Positions 23,701 through 35,490 of a stretch of DNA of 64,000 nucleotides are shown here, piece after piece. Each line of letters starts with the position of its first letter. Position 1 is the stretch's first letter. Both the position numbers and the translations under genes were made by a program. The notes under the pieces are model-generated. The model worked only from the letters and a program-made list of their open reading frames with translations. It made no database searches and was not told the DNA's origin. The DNA is from Pogostemon cablin (Eukaryota > Streptophyta > Magnoliopsida > Lamiales > Lamiaceae), in assembly GCA_023678885.1 (NCBI GenBank), contig CM042966.1, positions 29,030,028 through 29,094,027 on the forward strand, read 5' to 3'.

Positions 23701-23935
23701 TGCATGACATCCCCATCCAAACCAAATCATGTTCTTTTAAATTACGTTATAACTTGATCCTCTTCAAAGAGGTACGTAGGCAGCTTAGTACTCTGCTAAG
23801 TTCAGTCATAATTCGGGCTATTCGTATCAAGTTGATAGTCAAGCAATAAAATTCAATCATGTTGATCAAGAATGGATTATCGTAATTTTTTCACTTCAAC
23901 ACAAAGGCGTCCGTGAACAAAATGCGAGGGTCATT

Positions 23936-24964
23936 TATAGGCACATGAATTTTATTGTCTATTAAAGAAAAATATGTGACAAATTAATGCAATAATTATC
24001 AATTAATTATTTATTTATTAAGGGATTTAAATAAATAAATTCTTAAAATAAATCAGTGAATAATTAATAATTGGGACAGATCCAGTCAAATAAGCCCAAG
24101 CCCGCAGAATTAAGTCAAATCAAGGATCAACCAATCAAACTGTGTTATACATGGAAAGACCCAAGCCCGCAGAATCAGGTCAAATCAGCCATTGACCAAT
24201 CAAATTGCGAGTTATTTATGGGGCTTCCTCACTCTTCACCTATATAAGGAGCCCTCCTTCATTCATTTCAGACACACTAGAACATTTGAAGACACAAATG
24301 CTTTTGAAGAGATCAAGAATACGAGCAGTGATCCCTTGAGATCTTCAAGCATCTTCAAGCCAAGAACGCCTCCGATCAGAGATAAAGGTGCTAAGCCCCT
24401 CAAATCCGGCGTTCTTCCAGCCAACCGCCTCCGATCAGAGATTAATATTCTAAGTCCCTCCGATCCGACGTCTTTTGTGTTCTTCAAGTCAACAGCCACT
24501 GATCCAACGCTGGTCAGAAACAACACTCGACCTGAGATCAAGGTGCTCCTCAGATTGGACGTTTCTTCCAGTCAGACTCATCCAACTGTCTTTGTGAAGT
24601 CAACGATGTTCTACCAAATTGAACGACGTTCTTCATAAGAAGTCTTCAAGTCAACGTTCAATCCGATCAAAGGCTCGACGCCTACGGATCAACGTCAAGA
24701 CTACACATCCGAGCTCGGACAAGCATCATCTGAAGATCCGACTCAACACACACGCTGTCAACACAGTCAGCACAGTCAACACACACACTCAAGTCAAAGT
24801 CAAGTCAACAAGTCAAAGTTAAGGCCAAATTGGTTCGAGAGAAGAATCAGATGATTGAATGAGATTGTAACCCGTTTACGTATCTTCAAATTAAATCCAT
24901 TTGAAATTATCTTTATACTCAATTTGTATTTATTTTATTATAAATACAAAATTTTATTGTTACA
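23936..24964 (+). repeat. 3' LTR
   Basis: 1029 bp, collinear with the 5' LTR. The TATA box is at 24241-24250. A purine-rich stretch AAAATGCGAGGG precedes it (23920-23931) and may be the polypurine tract. Confidence 0.9.
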
Positions 24965-25060
24965 TTAAGAAACGCATATACAAAATAGAATAACATGTAT
25001 ATAAAATAGAATAAAAAGTTTTACACATATGGATCCACTCTTGCATCCTGGTGCACCTCG

Positions 25061-26715
25061 ACAAATTGATCTTAAATATATATAAGAAAAATATAACCTT
25101 TTACAGTACTACTGTGTAGTAGTACAATATATACTTTAATCGTTTTTTATATTTGTACAAGCTTGTATAAATACTGGATTAAAAAAATAATAATAAATTA
25201 CATTTTTGGTGTACATTATAAAATAAACAAGAATTAGCCCTAATAATTCAATAAAAAATGTGAATGAAAGTTATTTTCATGCAATTCATGTATTGTCTTT
25301 ACTAGGATAAGACATTAATATCACATCCGATACATTTACCAAAAAAAAAAAAAAGATAAATCCTACACCATAAGGCTAAGATGTATTCTAATCTAAATGT
25401 ACATTAATTTTTGCCATTTATCAATGACATTATTTATATTGCTTTATATTAAAATTAATGGAATACAATTTGAGAATTAATTGATCACGTTTTCAATTCG
25501 ATCGTTTTTTTTTTCTTCTTCCTATCAAGCTTAATTATTGCGTTAATCGAAATGATTTTTTAATTTTTTTTATTTGTCAATAACTTTTACTAATTAAGAA
25601 AAGAGACATGCACTAACAAAAATATTGTGTCGCGTCATACATTATTAATTTAGTAAAACGATATAAAGCTAATAGCAGGTTTCAAGTTAAAATTATTTAA
25701 AAAAAAAAAGTTTCAAGTTAAAATGATATACGTACGTACATTGACACAAACACAAATATATAATAGTAACAAATTTTAAAAAAAAATTCAAAAATATAGT
25801 AATAAAGTAGTAATTTATTTGGTAAAAAATATCAATTTTTCCCTAATTCAAAGAACTTTTGTATTATTTTCAAGTTATCAGTCGAAATTAATTTGCTCAT
25901 TTCTATTAATTAATTTAGGAAAATGATATTTTTGGTGTAGGAGTCTTCTGATCACCTAAAAAACCAACCTTTTCTATATATCGAATTAAAAATGATAATC
26001 GAATGTACAGTACATCATACCCACTAATGTAATAAAATATAAAGTCGATTTCTTTATTTATTTCTTAAATATATATTTAATTTAATTTTTAAGTATATGG
26101 ATAATGCATTTTGGCGCACTAATTAGTGGAAGCTATTTATTGTTCATAGTTCAATTCAATTCTAATTCTAATTCTATTCTAGTTTCTAATTAAAAGGATA
26201 ATGATGATGCCACCATTTAATTATTATAATTTAAATAAGTTATCAAGAAATGGAAGTCCCTAGAAACTTTGAACTTAAATAAACATTGAATGATGATATG
26301 TAAAACAACTTTCGTCACACAATCATTTATGACTAAAATTTTAAGAGTTGTTCTCTCCCATGGACCTACACAAGGTGTACTCTAAAAGGTTTACATATAT
26401 TTTATGGACAACTTTTAAAATACCCAAAATTCAAAGTTTTGTTTTAATATAAACACTTTTTTTCTCTCCTATGAATAGTAACTTTTTTTAAACATTAATA
26501 CCCTTGTTAAGTAACCTTGTCGGCTACTATTATGGTGGCCAACATGGCGGCAAGCTTGGTATCTTTGTCGGTTCAGATTCATTTTAACTCAATTTTAACA
26601 TTTTCCTTTTCCTCAAAATAGACATAGTTCATTACGACCATATCAGGCACATCATGTTTCCGTACATTAATTAAACAACATTAATCTCGTGATTAACCTA
26701 CTTAAAACAGTAACA
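25061..26715. other. intergenic, AT-rich
   Basis: No gene, paired terminal repeat or tandem array could be supported. Simple A and T runs and short ATTCTA repeats (about 26155-26180) are present. Confidence 0.5.
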
Positions 26716-27055
26716 TTACATTTTTTGACCGTCAATCCACCGGGTATCTGAGAGATTTTACAGCTGCTCCTCATAACCAACCACGTACCCCGCAGTGTGA
26801 TGGTTCAATTCCGTTCCTTCAGCGGACCCTACGCCGGGTGTACAGGATGTTGCTACTATTTTTCATCGAAAAATATGGAGATTAAGGTTGCAGAATATAA
26901 TGGAAGATTACATACTTCAGCCAGTAGCCCAAGATTATTTATTTATGGAATGGGAATATATTACACACTCATACTACTTAAACAAGAGGAGAAGACTCCT
27001 CTAGCTACCTATGGTAGCTGGAATAGAAACACTCATACAAGCAAAGAAAGGAAAA

Positions 27056-27232
27056 TACAATGTTTATTGAATGAGAGAAAACAGAGGGGAATGGTTGATG
27101 TCTTCTGCTTTCTCAGCTCTGCTATTTATAGAGGCTTTCGGATGTGAAATCCATATTTCAAAGCCTCCTTACTTTGGCTGACATTATTGCTTACATCATT
27201 GTACTGGCGTCACTGCTTACATCATTCTCATT
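27056..27232 (-). promoter_or_regulatory. 35S-like pararetroviral promoter with as-1-like elements and nearby poly(A) signal
   Basis: On the minus strand a TATA box CTCTATAAATAGC lies at 27121-27133. Upstream, 27191-27226 holds two copies of AATGATGTAA around GCAGTGACGCC, resembling the tandem TGACG of the CaMV as-1 element. An AATAAA lies about 57 bases downstream of the TATA box (27062-27067). That spacing matches caulimovirids, whose polyadenylation signal sits just after the transcription start and is used at the end of the genomic transcript. Confidence 0.7.
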
Positions 27233-27700
27233 TGGATTCCAACTTTTGCTGCTGGCTGGTCCTTCTCTCTTTATTGGATGCCCTTATCTGGTCCATCCCT
27301 CTTTTGGCTTTTGCAGGAATCACATGGCTCTTTACCCTTTTGGAAAAATCATCCGACTCTTACTTTTTTGAAGAATCATTTGTCTTCCTTGATGCCTGAA
27401 GATTCTTCTGGCTCTTGGGTATTGAAGAGATTTTACTCTCTTCTTACCACGTGTCTCTTTTGCTGGGGGTGGTTCAGCACTCCTGATCATCCCTATATCC
27501 AACCTTATTCCTTTTCAAAACTATGGTTCTGTTGGAGTGGAACAGCTTGTGCATACTTTGTTTGTCTATTGCCCAAAATGGTCATGTTGCAATATCTCCA
27601 ATGAGTTTGTTTACTCACCGGAATCTTATTTTTCCAAAGAAGGTCTTATTTTTCCTGGAAGGCCTTCTCAGCAAACACTGTCTTCTTCCCTGTTAAAGTA

Positions 27701-28735
27701 TTAAACAGAAAAAGACCTATTCAAAGACTTGTGCTCGAACTTGAATGGGAACTTCACATCTACAATTGCTTTAATGCAGGCGTACAAACCCTTCGCTCTA
27801 CGCCTAGAGATCTGTTCTTCAAAAAATGTAGAAACCAAGACTGGTTCCTTCCCAGAAGACTCCTTGATCCTATTTGATGCTGAGACATCGGGTCTTTTCA
27901 GCTTGATGAAATGGAAGGCCTCGTGGTTGCCTTTCTCTACTTGTTTTGGAGCCGCACTGGTGAAGTAAAGCTCCAATACATCGCCTCTGGATAGAGTTGC
28001 GTTGTTTTTTCATGCCTTAAAAACTATTTTTCCTAGCCACTCTGGTAGCCTCGAAAGCTCTAGGAAGCTTGGTGCAACAGTATATATTGAAGCTAGAGCT
28101 TCAAAATCATACCATTGCTTTACATCATTTGGATTTGATCCTTCTCGCATCCAAACTCGGGGATATTCCCCAGATATATCCACCCGGTATTTCTCTGGTC
28201 AGATTCCTTGTCTGGTATTTAATTTCTCCCAACTGGCCTGGTATTTCTGCCAATAAGAGAAATCAGCTAAGTTAATATCAACCTTAGCAGTGCCTGTCAT
28301 TAGCCTAAGGTTGATCTCTCCCTTTTTGACCCCAGAGGTGCTGGGTTGACTCGTAGACTCTAGATGTGACTCCAGAGTCTCAATTTTTTCTTGGATCGGT
28401 TCCTCTTTTGGAGGTTCCAATCTAGGACTTGTGCTAATGGTTCTTGAATCCATTGCTCTGGGTTTAGAGCCTCGTTCTCGACTACTCTCCTTTTGTTGAT
28501 TGCTATTGCTATAAATAGCCCGGAGGAGTGGCTCTTGTAATGACACGAATAGACTCGCATTGTTGCGAATGCAATCTCGTATGTGATTTGACACTTTGGT
28601 CTGATCGCTCTTTTGTATTCTTCCAGCACGCTTTGCATTGAGTGCTAGATTCTCGAATTCCCTTTGGAGAAACTCAAGGTTGTATATCAGGTGCCTTAAA
28701 ACAGTCAGGATGAAGTCTATTTCAGCTCCCTCCAT
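27701..28735 (-). pseudogene. pararetroviral 3'-proximal ORF (possibly transactivator-like)
   Basis: The open parts are 28199-28735 (178 residues) and 27701-27976, separated by stops and frame changes. The first part has a helical N-terminus (residues 1-60) followed by a Pro/Ser/Glu-rich stretch around residues 90-130. The second contains RRRAKGLYACIKAIVDVKFP. Its place, after RNase H and before the 35S-like promoter, is that of the inclusion-body/transactivator gene in caulimo-, cavemo- and solendoviruses. I cannot confirm a domain by eye; florendoviruses also have an ORF of unknown role here. It is non-functional as it stands. Confidence 0.5.
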
Positions 28736-29151
28736 CTCTCGTCAGGAAATCTGCCAAAACATTATCAACAGATTTAATAATAACAATATCAAAATCATAA
28801 TATTGGCATTGTGCTTTCCATCTTAATAGTCTAGCCTTTTCTGGTTTAGATTCAATTTTATTTTTCAAAAAGGCTTTGACGCTTGTATTATCAATTTTAA
28901 AGATAAAATTATTCGCGAGAAGAAATAGCGGCCATTTTTTGAACGTCTTCCGAACTGCAAAGAACTCATTTTTATTGATGTGCCACATCTTCGCTTCATT
29001 CTCCGCAAAGAGCCCGCTACAGCATCTGCATGACTCTTCTCCTTCTGGTGTGGACTTCGTAAGAACTGTTGTCCACCAATGGTCACTGGCATCTGTATAT
29101 AGTACCAGATCATCCTCATCATTAGAAATGAGTAATGTTGAGAGTAAAAAT
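28722..29151 (-). pseudogene. pararetroviral RNase H domain
   Basis: The frame contains LVLYTDASDHWW, MWHINKNEFFAV, FKIDNTSVKAF and VLADFLTR, which are the four acidic-motif regions of a caulimovirid RNase H in order. It is cut off from the reverse transcriptase by the solo LTR at 29157; the first 25 or so residues of the long open frame (to 29231) come from that LTR, not from the virus. Confidence 0.85.
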
Positions 29152-29156
29152 AAACG

Positions 29157-31091
29157 TGTTTTAGTGTTCAATCTAACACCTTTTTGATGGGAATTGTTGT
29201 CATATGTTAGCACAAGTATCTTACATTCCATATATGTAGAAAAAGGTGCACTTGAGGTGTTTTATTATGTTTTAGATGGAAAAAATGATCAAAAATGTAA
29301 AGTTGGAAAAAGGTGCAATTTGTGCAAGGTTGTTAAAAAATGCACGTCCAACTTGTGTATTTTTTATGTTTCTTTGGATCTTTGAACTTGTAGTGTAATA
29401 CATGATTGAAAGTCATAGAAGAGAGGGTCTTTTTGGCATAGAGAACACCCCAATCGGATTCCAAACGAGGAAGTTATGATCAAAGTGGTGAGGTCGCGCA
29501 AGCTTTGCCGAATAGAGCGGCTGTTCCATTTTTTTTATGAATTTTCACATATTCAAATGTTAGATTTTCTGTGAGCTCCTTATATGGACAGAAAGACAAG
29601 GAACAGAGGATCCCGTGAGCATAAGAATTACTCAAATCAGAGGTCGGATGTGGAAGTTATGCATGAAACGGTGAGACGGCGCAAGCTTATTCGACCAGTG
29701 AGAGTCCGTTCAACCAGAATCATCTTGGTCGAATGGAGGAGGAAATTCGAACAAAATGTGCAAAATCATACAGAGAGCTTGTTCGACTTCCGTTCGACTT
29801 GGAGACCTTGTTCGACTTCTGAAGGCTTGGTCGAACGCAATGTCGCTGATGCTATTTTTGGTAGTTTCGGATTTCTTTTACCAAATTTGGCGTATGTCTC
29901 AAGTAAAAGTCCATCCAAGGTCCGTGAGGAGCACTTTACAAGTATAAAAAGGGATGTAGAGCACATCATATTGGGGAGATTAATCATATTGGATTGGAGA
30001 GAGGCCACAACAATACTACACCCCACAAGGGGGGATCAACCCCTAACCATCATCCATATTCTTTCCTCCATCCATCCATCATTTTGAAGATTCGTTTGTG
30101 GAATCAAGAGGAGAACCAAAAGGAGGATTCAAGATGGAGAAGGACGCGATGACTCCCCATCTATGTTTTATTTCATTTTCTAATTTATCTTGTAATTTTC
30201 CAGACATTCGGGTAAGATCTATCCAATATCAATGATTGTTCTTCATAACATCATGGGCTAGAGTCTTTTGGTAGAACTAGGGTTGTGAAGGTTTTTACGA
30301 ATTAATTGAACTTTCGTTTGTAAACTCCGTACAACACTACTTGTGAATTTATTTTATATATGATTGTGCTTTCTTAATCCATATCCAGGGTCGTTTTGTG
30401 CATCTTCAATTGGTATATAGAGTCTGAAAATATATTTTGGTTGTAGATTGAGTGCGTTCACCGCTGAACAGGATTCCATGTTATGATTCTAAGTGAGGGA
30501 ACTCCGAAACTTCATTAGAACTATCATATATGAATACTTATTAATTGAATTGAAATTTGGGTTATTAAATAGGAAAAAGAGGATAATTTTATAGTACCTA
30601 TAAAGGGAGATCATATCGGGTTGGAGTACCAATTGGCCAGAGAAATAATTTATACTGATAGTGCCTAGAAAGGGGGATGGAATTATATCTCTTGCTCTGA
30701 GGTTATTCACACGTATTACACACATATTTACTTGTGTCTATAGAATAGATATGCATGGTTTAGTGATGCGTCCATATTCCACAAGGCAGAGTCGGACATC
30801 AACACACGGAAGGGAAATTAATGAGTGAAACTGGATTTCCCTAGAGTTGCCTATTCTCTTACTTGTTTCACTTTCGTATTCTTCTAAGTGCTTTTATTTT
30901 ATTTGTTATTTAATTTAAGTCTTTTAGTTGTTAGATTAAATCCTCAAACTTAATTGCCTAGTCTTAATTAATTTAGTAAATAATTAAATTGATATAATAC
31001 GCTGCCCTTTAGGTTCGATAATTCACTTGGTCGCTTGCTTAAGCTGCAACTGATATCCTTAATACTTGGGGATTAATTTTGCGTGTAAAGA
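29157..31091 (+). mobile_element. Athila/Tat-like solo LTR inserted in the pararetrovirus
   Basis: 1935 bp starting TGTTTTAGTGTTCAATC and ending TTTTGCGTGTAAAGA, flanked by AAACG at 29152-29156 and 31092-31096. A TATA box (GTATAAAAAGGG) lies near 29941-29952. The GGTTCGATAATTCAC motif about 75 bp from its end is shared with the LTR at 1547-3118. There is no internal retroviral sequence, so the full element was lost by LTR-LTR recombination. The terminal GA instead of CA suggests mutation or a boundary error of a few bases. The 167-residue frame at 29584-30087 is incidental. Confidence 0.75.
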
Positions 31092-31096
31092 AAACG

Positions 31097-32740
31097 TGCA
31101 TCAGCTAACTTGGGGAGCTTCTTGCAAACCTCCTTTAGTTGTTTTACCATAGTTCGATGTGATTTCTCCCATTTGAACTCAACATCTTTTTTCAACAGAG
31201 GACTGAACACCTTCCTGTATTGCGCTAGATTGTTGATGAACATTCCAGCAAAGTTGACAACTCCTAAGAAGCTCTGGAGTTGTTTCTTGTCCTTGAAACC
31301 TTCAGGAAATCCTCGAACATTTTCTACAATGTGTGGTTGTAGAATAAATCCAGACTCATCGATCTCGACTCTAAGAAATTCGATCTGCCTTATTGCTATT
31401 ACTGCCTTCTTTCCAGAAAGCACTAATCCCTCCTTCCGGCATGCTTCTGAAAATACTTCCAGATGCGCCAAATGTTCCCTCATGTTCTTTGAGGCTATGA
31501 GGATGTTATCTACATAGATAAACATGAATGAGAAATAATCTTTGAAAAGATTATCCATCATTCTCTGATATATTTGGGGTGCTTTCGCCAAGCCCATAGG
31601 CATGACATTCCAGATATAATGGCCTTGTGGTGTGGAGAAGGTTGTGAACTTCTTACTTCCTTCTTCCATCATAATCTGATAGAACCCCGATTTGCAATCA
31701 AACTTTGAGAATACCTTGACATTCTTGATACAGTTGACCAAGTGTTCCCTACTTGGTATGTAGTATCCATCGAACTCCAAGATGTTGTTGATTCCCTTGT
31801 AGTTGATTACAAGTTTCGGCTTTCCACGCTTGACCTCTCAATGATTTCTGACTAGAAACCCTGGACTGCTGTATGGAGATACTCCTGGTAATATCAACTT
31901 AAGGTCCAGATGCTCCTTAAGTATGAGTTGCATATCCTTCCGATCTTCTTGGTTCATTAGGATAGGCTTGTATCTCATGAACTCATGCTCATTTCCTTCT
32001 CTTACTTTAAGTGAGGCTTTGAGCTCGTTTTTGTTCCACCAGGCTAGAGGATCCTCTTTGAAGTTCCTTTGTGTCTTCTTTTTGACGTCCTCCAAAGATA
32101 TTTGTTCTTCGACCGCGACGTCTTTCTGCAAGCTTTCTCCCAAGCTTGTTTTGAGAAGGTGGATTGTATTCTCTTTTAGTTTCTCCATCTTCCATCCTCC
32201 TCTAGTCTCGGTTCTCATTTGAAGGACCGCTTCGCCATATCTCCTTTGATCATTTACCTTTGGATGACTGAGTTTTCCTTCATTATCACCACGCTTGCTG
32301 CGAAATCTAATTGGCATTTTTCTTTGAAATGCATTACGCAGTCTTGGTGTGATGATCTTATGTTCACAAAGGGTTGTGAAAATAAGCCTCCTTGTTGCGT
32401 TTTCTTGTGTAAAACGCTTGAATGTCTGTAGGAAATTGTTTTCTAACAGAATATCCACTCTGGTGTCGTGAAAATATATTGGTGGAGTTTTCACCTTGTA
32501 CCATGGGGTACGATCCGCTCCTCCGATCATGATTTCCGCTTGCTTGATTCCTCTTTTAAAGATTAGTGCCCTTTGAGATAAATCTTTTTTTAGTACTGTT
32601 TCCAATTCTTCGCCTGAGTCTTTAGGAAATGATCCTTTTTTGCTGTGCAGATCCTGGCTCCTGAATCAATGTATGCCGCAAAATACTCTGCACGATGCTT
32701 CTTATATATCATCTCAACGGTGATATATATCGAGAATGGA
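31097..32740 (-). pseudogene. pararetroviral aspartic protease and reverse transcriptase
   Basis: The aspartic protease active-site region AYIDSGARICTA lies near 32640-32675 and is separated by a frameshift from the long frame starting at 32605. The frame 32605-31838 leads to the start of the polymerase (LPGVSPYSSPGFLVRN). An in-frame TGA follows, then 31780 onward continues in the same frame with VFSKFDCKSGFYQI, FMPMGL-type context (VMPMGLAKAPQIYQ) and the catalytic box. The catalytic YVDD reads YVDN (MFIYVDNILIAS), so the second metal-binding aspartate is lost. The frame ends in the solo LTR. Confidence 0.88.
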
Positions 32741-32747
32741 CTTGTGG

Positions 32748-33749
32748 TCATGTGTAGATCAGAGCTTGTAAGCCCGAGCCTCTACTAGTAAACCTTGTAT
32801 CTTTTCCCTTTGACCATGAATTCCATTCCATCTTATAATCTTTCCCAAGGTTTGTGATCCTCAAAAATTCCAAACCCAGCACTAGCTGTTCTGGGAATCT
32901 TCCTGCAACTCCCTCAATAATCAGCTCAAGATCACCAAGTTTGAGTTGTCCTTGGTATTTCTCAGTCGTTGGCTGTTGAAGATAATATAAGATATCACAA
33001 GGAATAGAGTTTTCCTTTTTTGTGAAATCGAATATTACTTCGACTCCTCTCCATCCTTCTGGACATTTTAGTTCACCTTTAGTTGTGAACTTCTCTGGTT
33101 CCTGGATTATCTCCACAATCGGCTTCTTTCCCTATTTTTCACTAATCATTCTGTCTTCTTGGAAAGAAATCCTCCTTTGCTCGAATCTGAGGCCATTTTG
33201 CCTATTCCAGACTGGCTTATCTCTGATTCGCAAGTCCATGTCGTGGATTGGCGGTAACTCCATTATTTCTGGCCTAGTTGCACATGCAACACTCTCGAAC
33301 ACATCTGGTATCTCAATATACTCCTTCATTTGGAATAAATTCGAATGATGGGTGTTTGACAGAGCATACGAGATACTGTATGTGATAGAGTAAGACTTAT
33401 TCACTTCTTTCATCAAGTCTTTATTTTTGAAATCTTGAAGAAGGGTGAGTGCCCTATTGAAATCTCGGTCCGACAGATTGTAGGCAATCCTTGAGTAAAT
33501 GTAGGATGCCACTTTTCCTGCGTACAAGTTTCCCGAGAGTCCTCCTAGGCATGTCTCTCTTATATTCTTGATCCTCTTATCAAAGATAGCGATATCGATC
33601 GGTGTATCGATCCTTTCTTTGAATGTTGCCTTAATGAGGATCCGAATAGCTCCGATATGGACCCAAGACATGGTCTTAGATACCTCTTTTGGGAGCTTGT
33701 TGAGTTTTCTCTTGATCTCCTCATAAGGAACCAGCTGCATTTCCATCAT
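32748..33749 (-). pseudogene. pararetroviral movement protein
   Basis: Two open parts (33132-33749 and 32748-33116) are in the same frame, separated by a single TAG at about 33132. The first contains KTMSWVHIGAIRILIKATF, the DIAIFDKRI segment and GNLYAGKVASYIYSRIAYNL, typical of caulimovirid members of the 30K movement-protein superfamily, which line plasmodesmal tubules for cell-to-cell spread. Combined length is about 330 residues, normal for the family. Non-functional as it stands. Confidence 0.75.
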
Positions 33750-34127
33750 TTTTTCGGTTCGGTTACCTTATATATGATGTTATGCTTTCTCTTCTTGAAG
33801 CTAAGGATCCGCTCCCATCATCCCACGGTGAATCCATCGTATAGATCAAGTCTTGGGTCCTCTTTCATGATTCTCATAAGAGTCTTATGAGAGATGGATG
33901 TCTGGGAAAAGAATCCCGACATGTCCTCTTGCATCTCCCGTCTGAAGTTTCTTCTTCACTCTGACTCATCTTCGGAAGACTCGTCTTGGTTGAAGAATTC
34001 TTCTTCGTAGATACTTTCGTCTGAGGTTATATCTTCAAATTTATATACCTGAACTAGATCTTGGAAGTAAACAGCTTCCTCTATTTCTGGAGTTGTTTCG
34101 AACTGTCGTAATCCCCGCTTCTGGTTT

Positions 34128-34180
34128 TCTGGGCAATCTGGTGAGATATGTCATCTTGCTCCACACGTGTAGCAATTACA
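34128..34180 (-). pseudogene. CCHC zinc knuckle remnant of the coat protein region
   Basis: Cysteine codons spaced C-x2-C, then a histidine and a final cysteine (CYTCGAR ... HISPDCPE) give the zinc-knuckle pattern of caulimovirid coat proteins. A TGA interrupts it between Arg and His. An acidic region lies just downstream (about 33960-34080). Confidence 0.65.
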
Positions 34181-34636
34181 ATTCTTAAATCTTTCATTGG
34201 CTTGCATGGCAGCTCTTCGAAATGTCTTCCTTGTGGGAGTTCTTTATGTACTCCACTGGTTTGACCCTGAGGATGAAGCTTGACTCCTTGAACTCCATCT
34301 TGATAGTCCAGACCTTTGCTTTGATTTATACCTTCGGGCCTTTTGTATGGACCAAAAGGATCTTGGCCTTTTGGGCCTCTATCCTCCGCTTCTTTGGGGA
34401 TAAGGATGATGTCTCTTCATCCTCTTCTGCTTCTTTGGACTTCTTTCAATAATAGTTGGAATATCGTTATTCTTGCAGCATAGGAGTATCGTCTTGTTGA
34501 TTCCCCTCAATCTCATGTAGTTTTTATGTAGTGATGCTTGATGACACCACTCTGCAATCTTGGCTTTGAGGAAGGATATTCTCCTTGTTATTGAATCCAG
34601 CTCGCATGATTCATACTCTTTTATCAGTATTTCTCT

Positions 34637-35348
34637 CTATGGCCTTAGGATCTTGGCAAAGAACAGGTGGAATACTTGTTCCTCTTTGACCTTTGATTTC
34701 CATATATACTCTGTGAAGAGTTTGATGTATTCATCTATGTGACAGATGTCCAGTAGTTCCAAGCTGTATAGGGCATTCCTATACTTCTTCTTCTTTTCTT
34801 CTTCCATTCCTTCGAAGTAACCTACTCCGATGAAGTGGATCTTGAATATCTTGGCCATTCGATCAACAATATTGCCTAGATCTTTACCTTCCATGGCTTT
34901 CTTCTTGACTTCGTCTGAGAGCTCCTCCCAGGCGCATTTTACAGATCCTTCCAGGCTCATAGTTAGAAATCTTATAAACCCTTCTTTGTCTAGTTCTAGC
35001 ACGCCTCCTGCGATCTTCATCGCATTGGTCCACTCGTCGATCATTGGCCCACTCGTCGATCAGAGTCTCTCTGATCTTGAAGTCTAGAGTGTCGAGATTT
35101 AGGATCAACCCGTATGGATTTATCGGTTCAAGGTGAGACCGACCATATGAGGTGTTGTGTAGACTAAACCCTCGAACTCGGCTTGCTCCTGTTGACAATC
35201 TCATCGCCTTCATCTTGAAATTTCCTTGGTTTTGGGATGTCTCTTCTTGTCGGACTCCAAATGATCTAGAAGTCTCTTCATTTTGGCTAAGCTCATGTTG
35301 AGGAGCCTGTGACTGCTGCTGTGAGCTTGATACTTCTCCAACATTCAT
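34637..35348 (-). pseudogene. pararetroviral coat protein region
   Basis: The frames 34884-35348 and 34637-35044 overlap in different registers. The second carries the conserved core (FIRFLTMSLEGSVKCAWEEL ... YRNALYSLELLDICHIDEYI) typical of pararetroviral capsid proteins and ends before the zinc knuckle. The change of frame coincides with a 19-bp tandem duplication at 35023-35060. Non-functional as it stands. Confidence 0.7.
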
Positions 35349-35490
35349 TTTTAGATGTACAATTAATAGTCCTTAGAAGGACTCATATAGATCTCGTAAA
35401 TCTTCAAGATTTGCTCTTTCCATCTGGGGATGTGGGTTCTCCTTGAAGGATAGCAATCGTTTTCTCGCTTTCGGACTTTGGCCTTGTGAC

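Larger units (their letters stand above)
19240..24964 (+). mobile_element. non-autonomous Ty3/gypsy-like LTR retrotransposon (gag only)
   Basis: Two long direct repeats (19240-20337 and 23936-24964) bound the element, and TTAAG is duplicated at 19235-19239 and 24965-24969. The 5' LTR keeps the TG start and has TA instead of CA at its end; the 3' LTR has TA at its start and keeps CA. The internal region has a primer-binding-site candidate, a broken gag, no protease, reverse transcriptase or integrase, a minisatellite, and a reverse-oriented inserted segment. It must have depended on proteins from another element. Plus orientation is given by the PBS, the gag frame and the LTR TATA boxes. Confidence 0.9.
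18983..25060. mobile_element. GGTGCACC MITE, copy 2, split by a retrotransposon
   Basis: The left part (18983-19239) and right part (24965-25060) align in order with the MITE at 4541-4838, including TATACAATTTAATTGTTAAT on the left and TACAAAATAGAATAA and ACACATATGG on the right. The terminus GGTGCACCTC is decayed. The split is exactly at the TTAAG target duplication of the LTR retrotransposon, so the MITE was here first. Confidence 0.8.

Noticed and set aside
24192..24638. 148-residue protein in the 3' LTR
   Set aside because: The LTR leader is repetitive and happens to be open; the 5' LTR copy is not open in the same way.
27144..27604. plus-strand hydrophobic small proteins
   Set aside because: They lie antisense to the pararetroviral promoter and distal region; hydrophobicity comes from T-rich composition.
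29584..30087. 167-residue plus-strand protein
   Set aside because: It lies wholly within the solo LTR, spans its TATA box and leader, and shows no domain.
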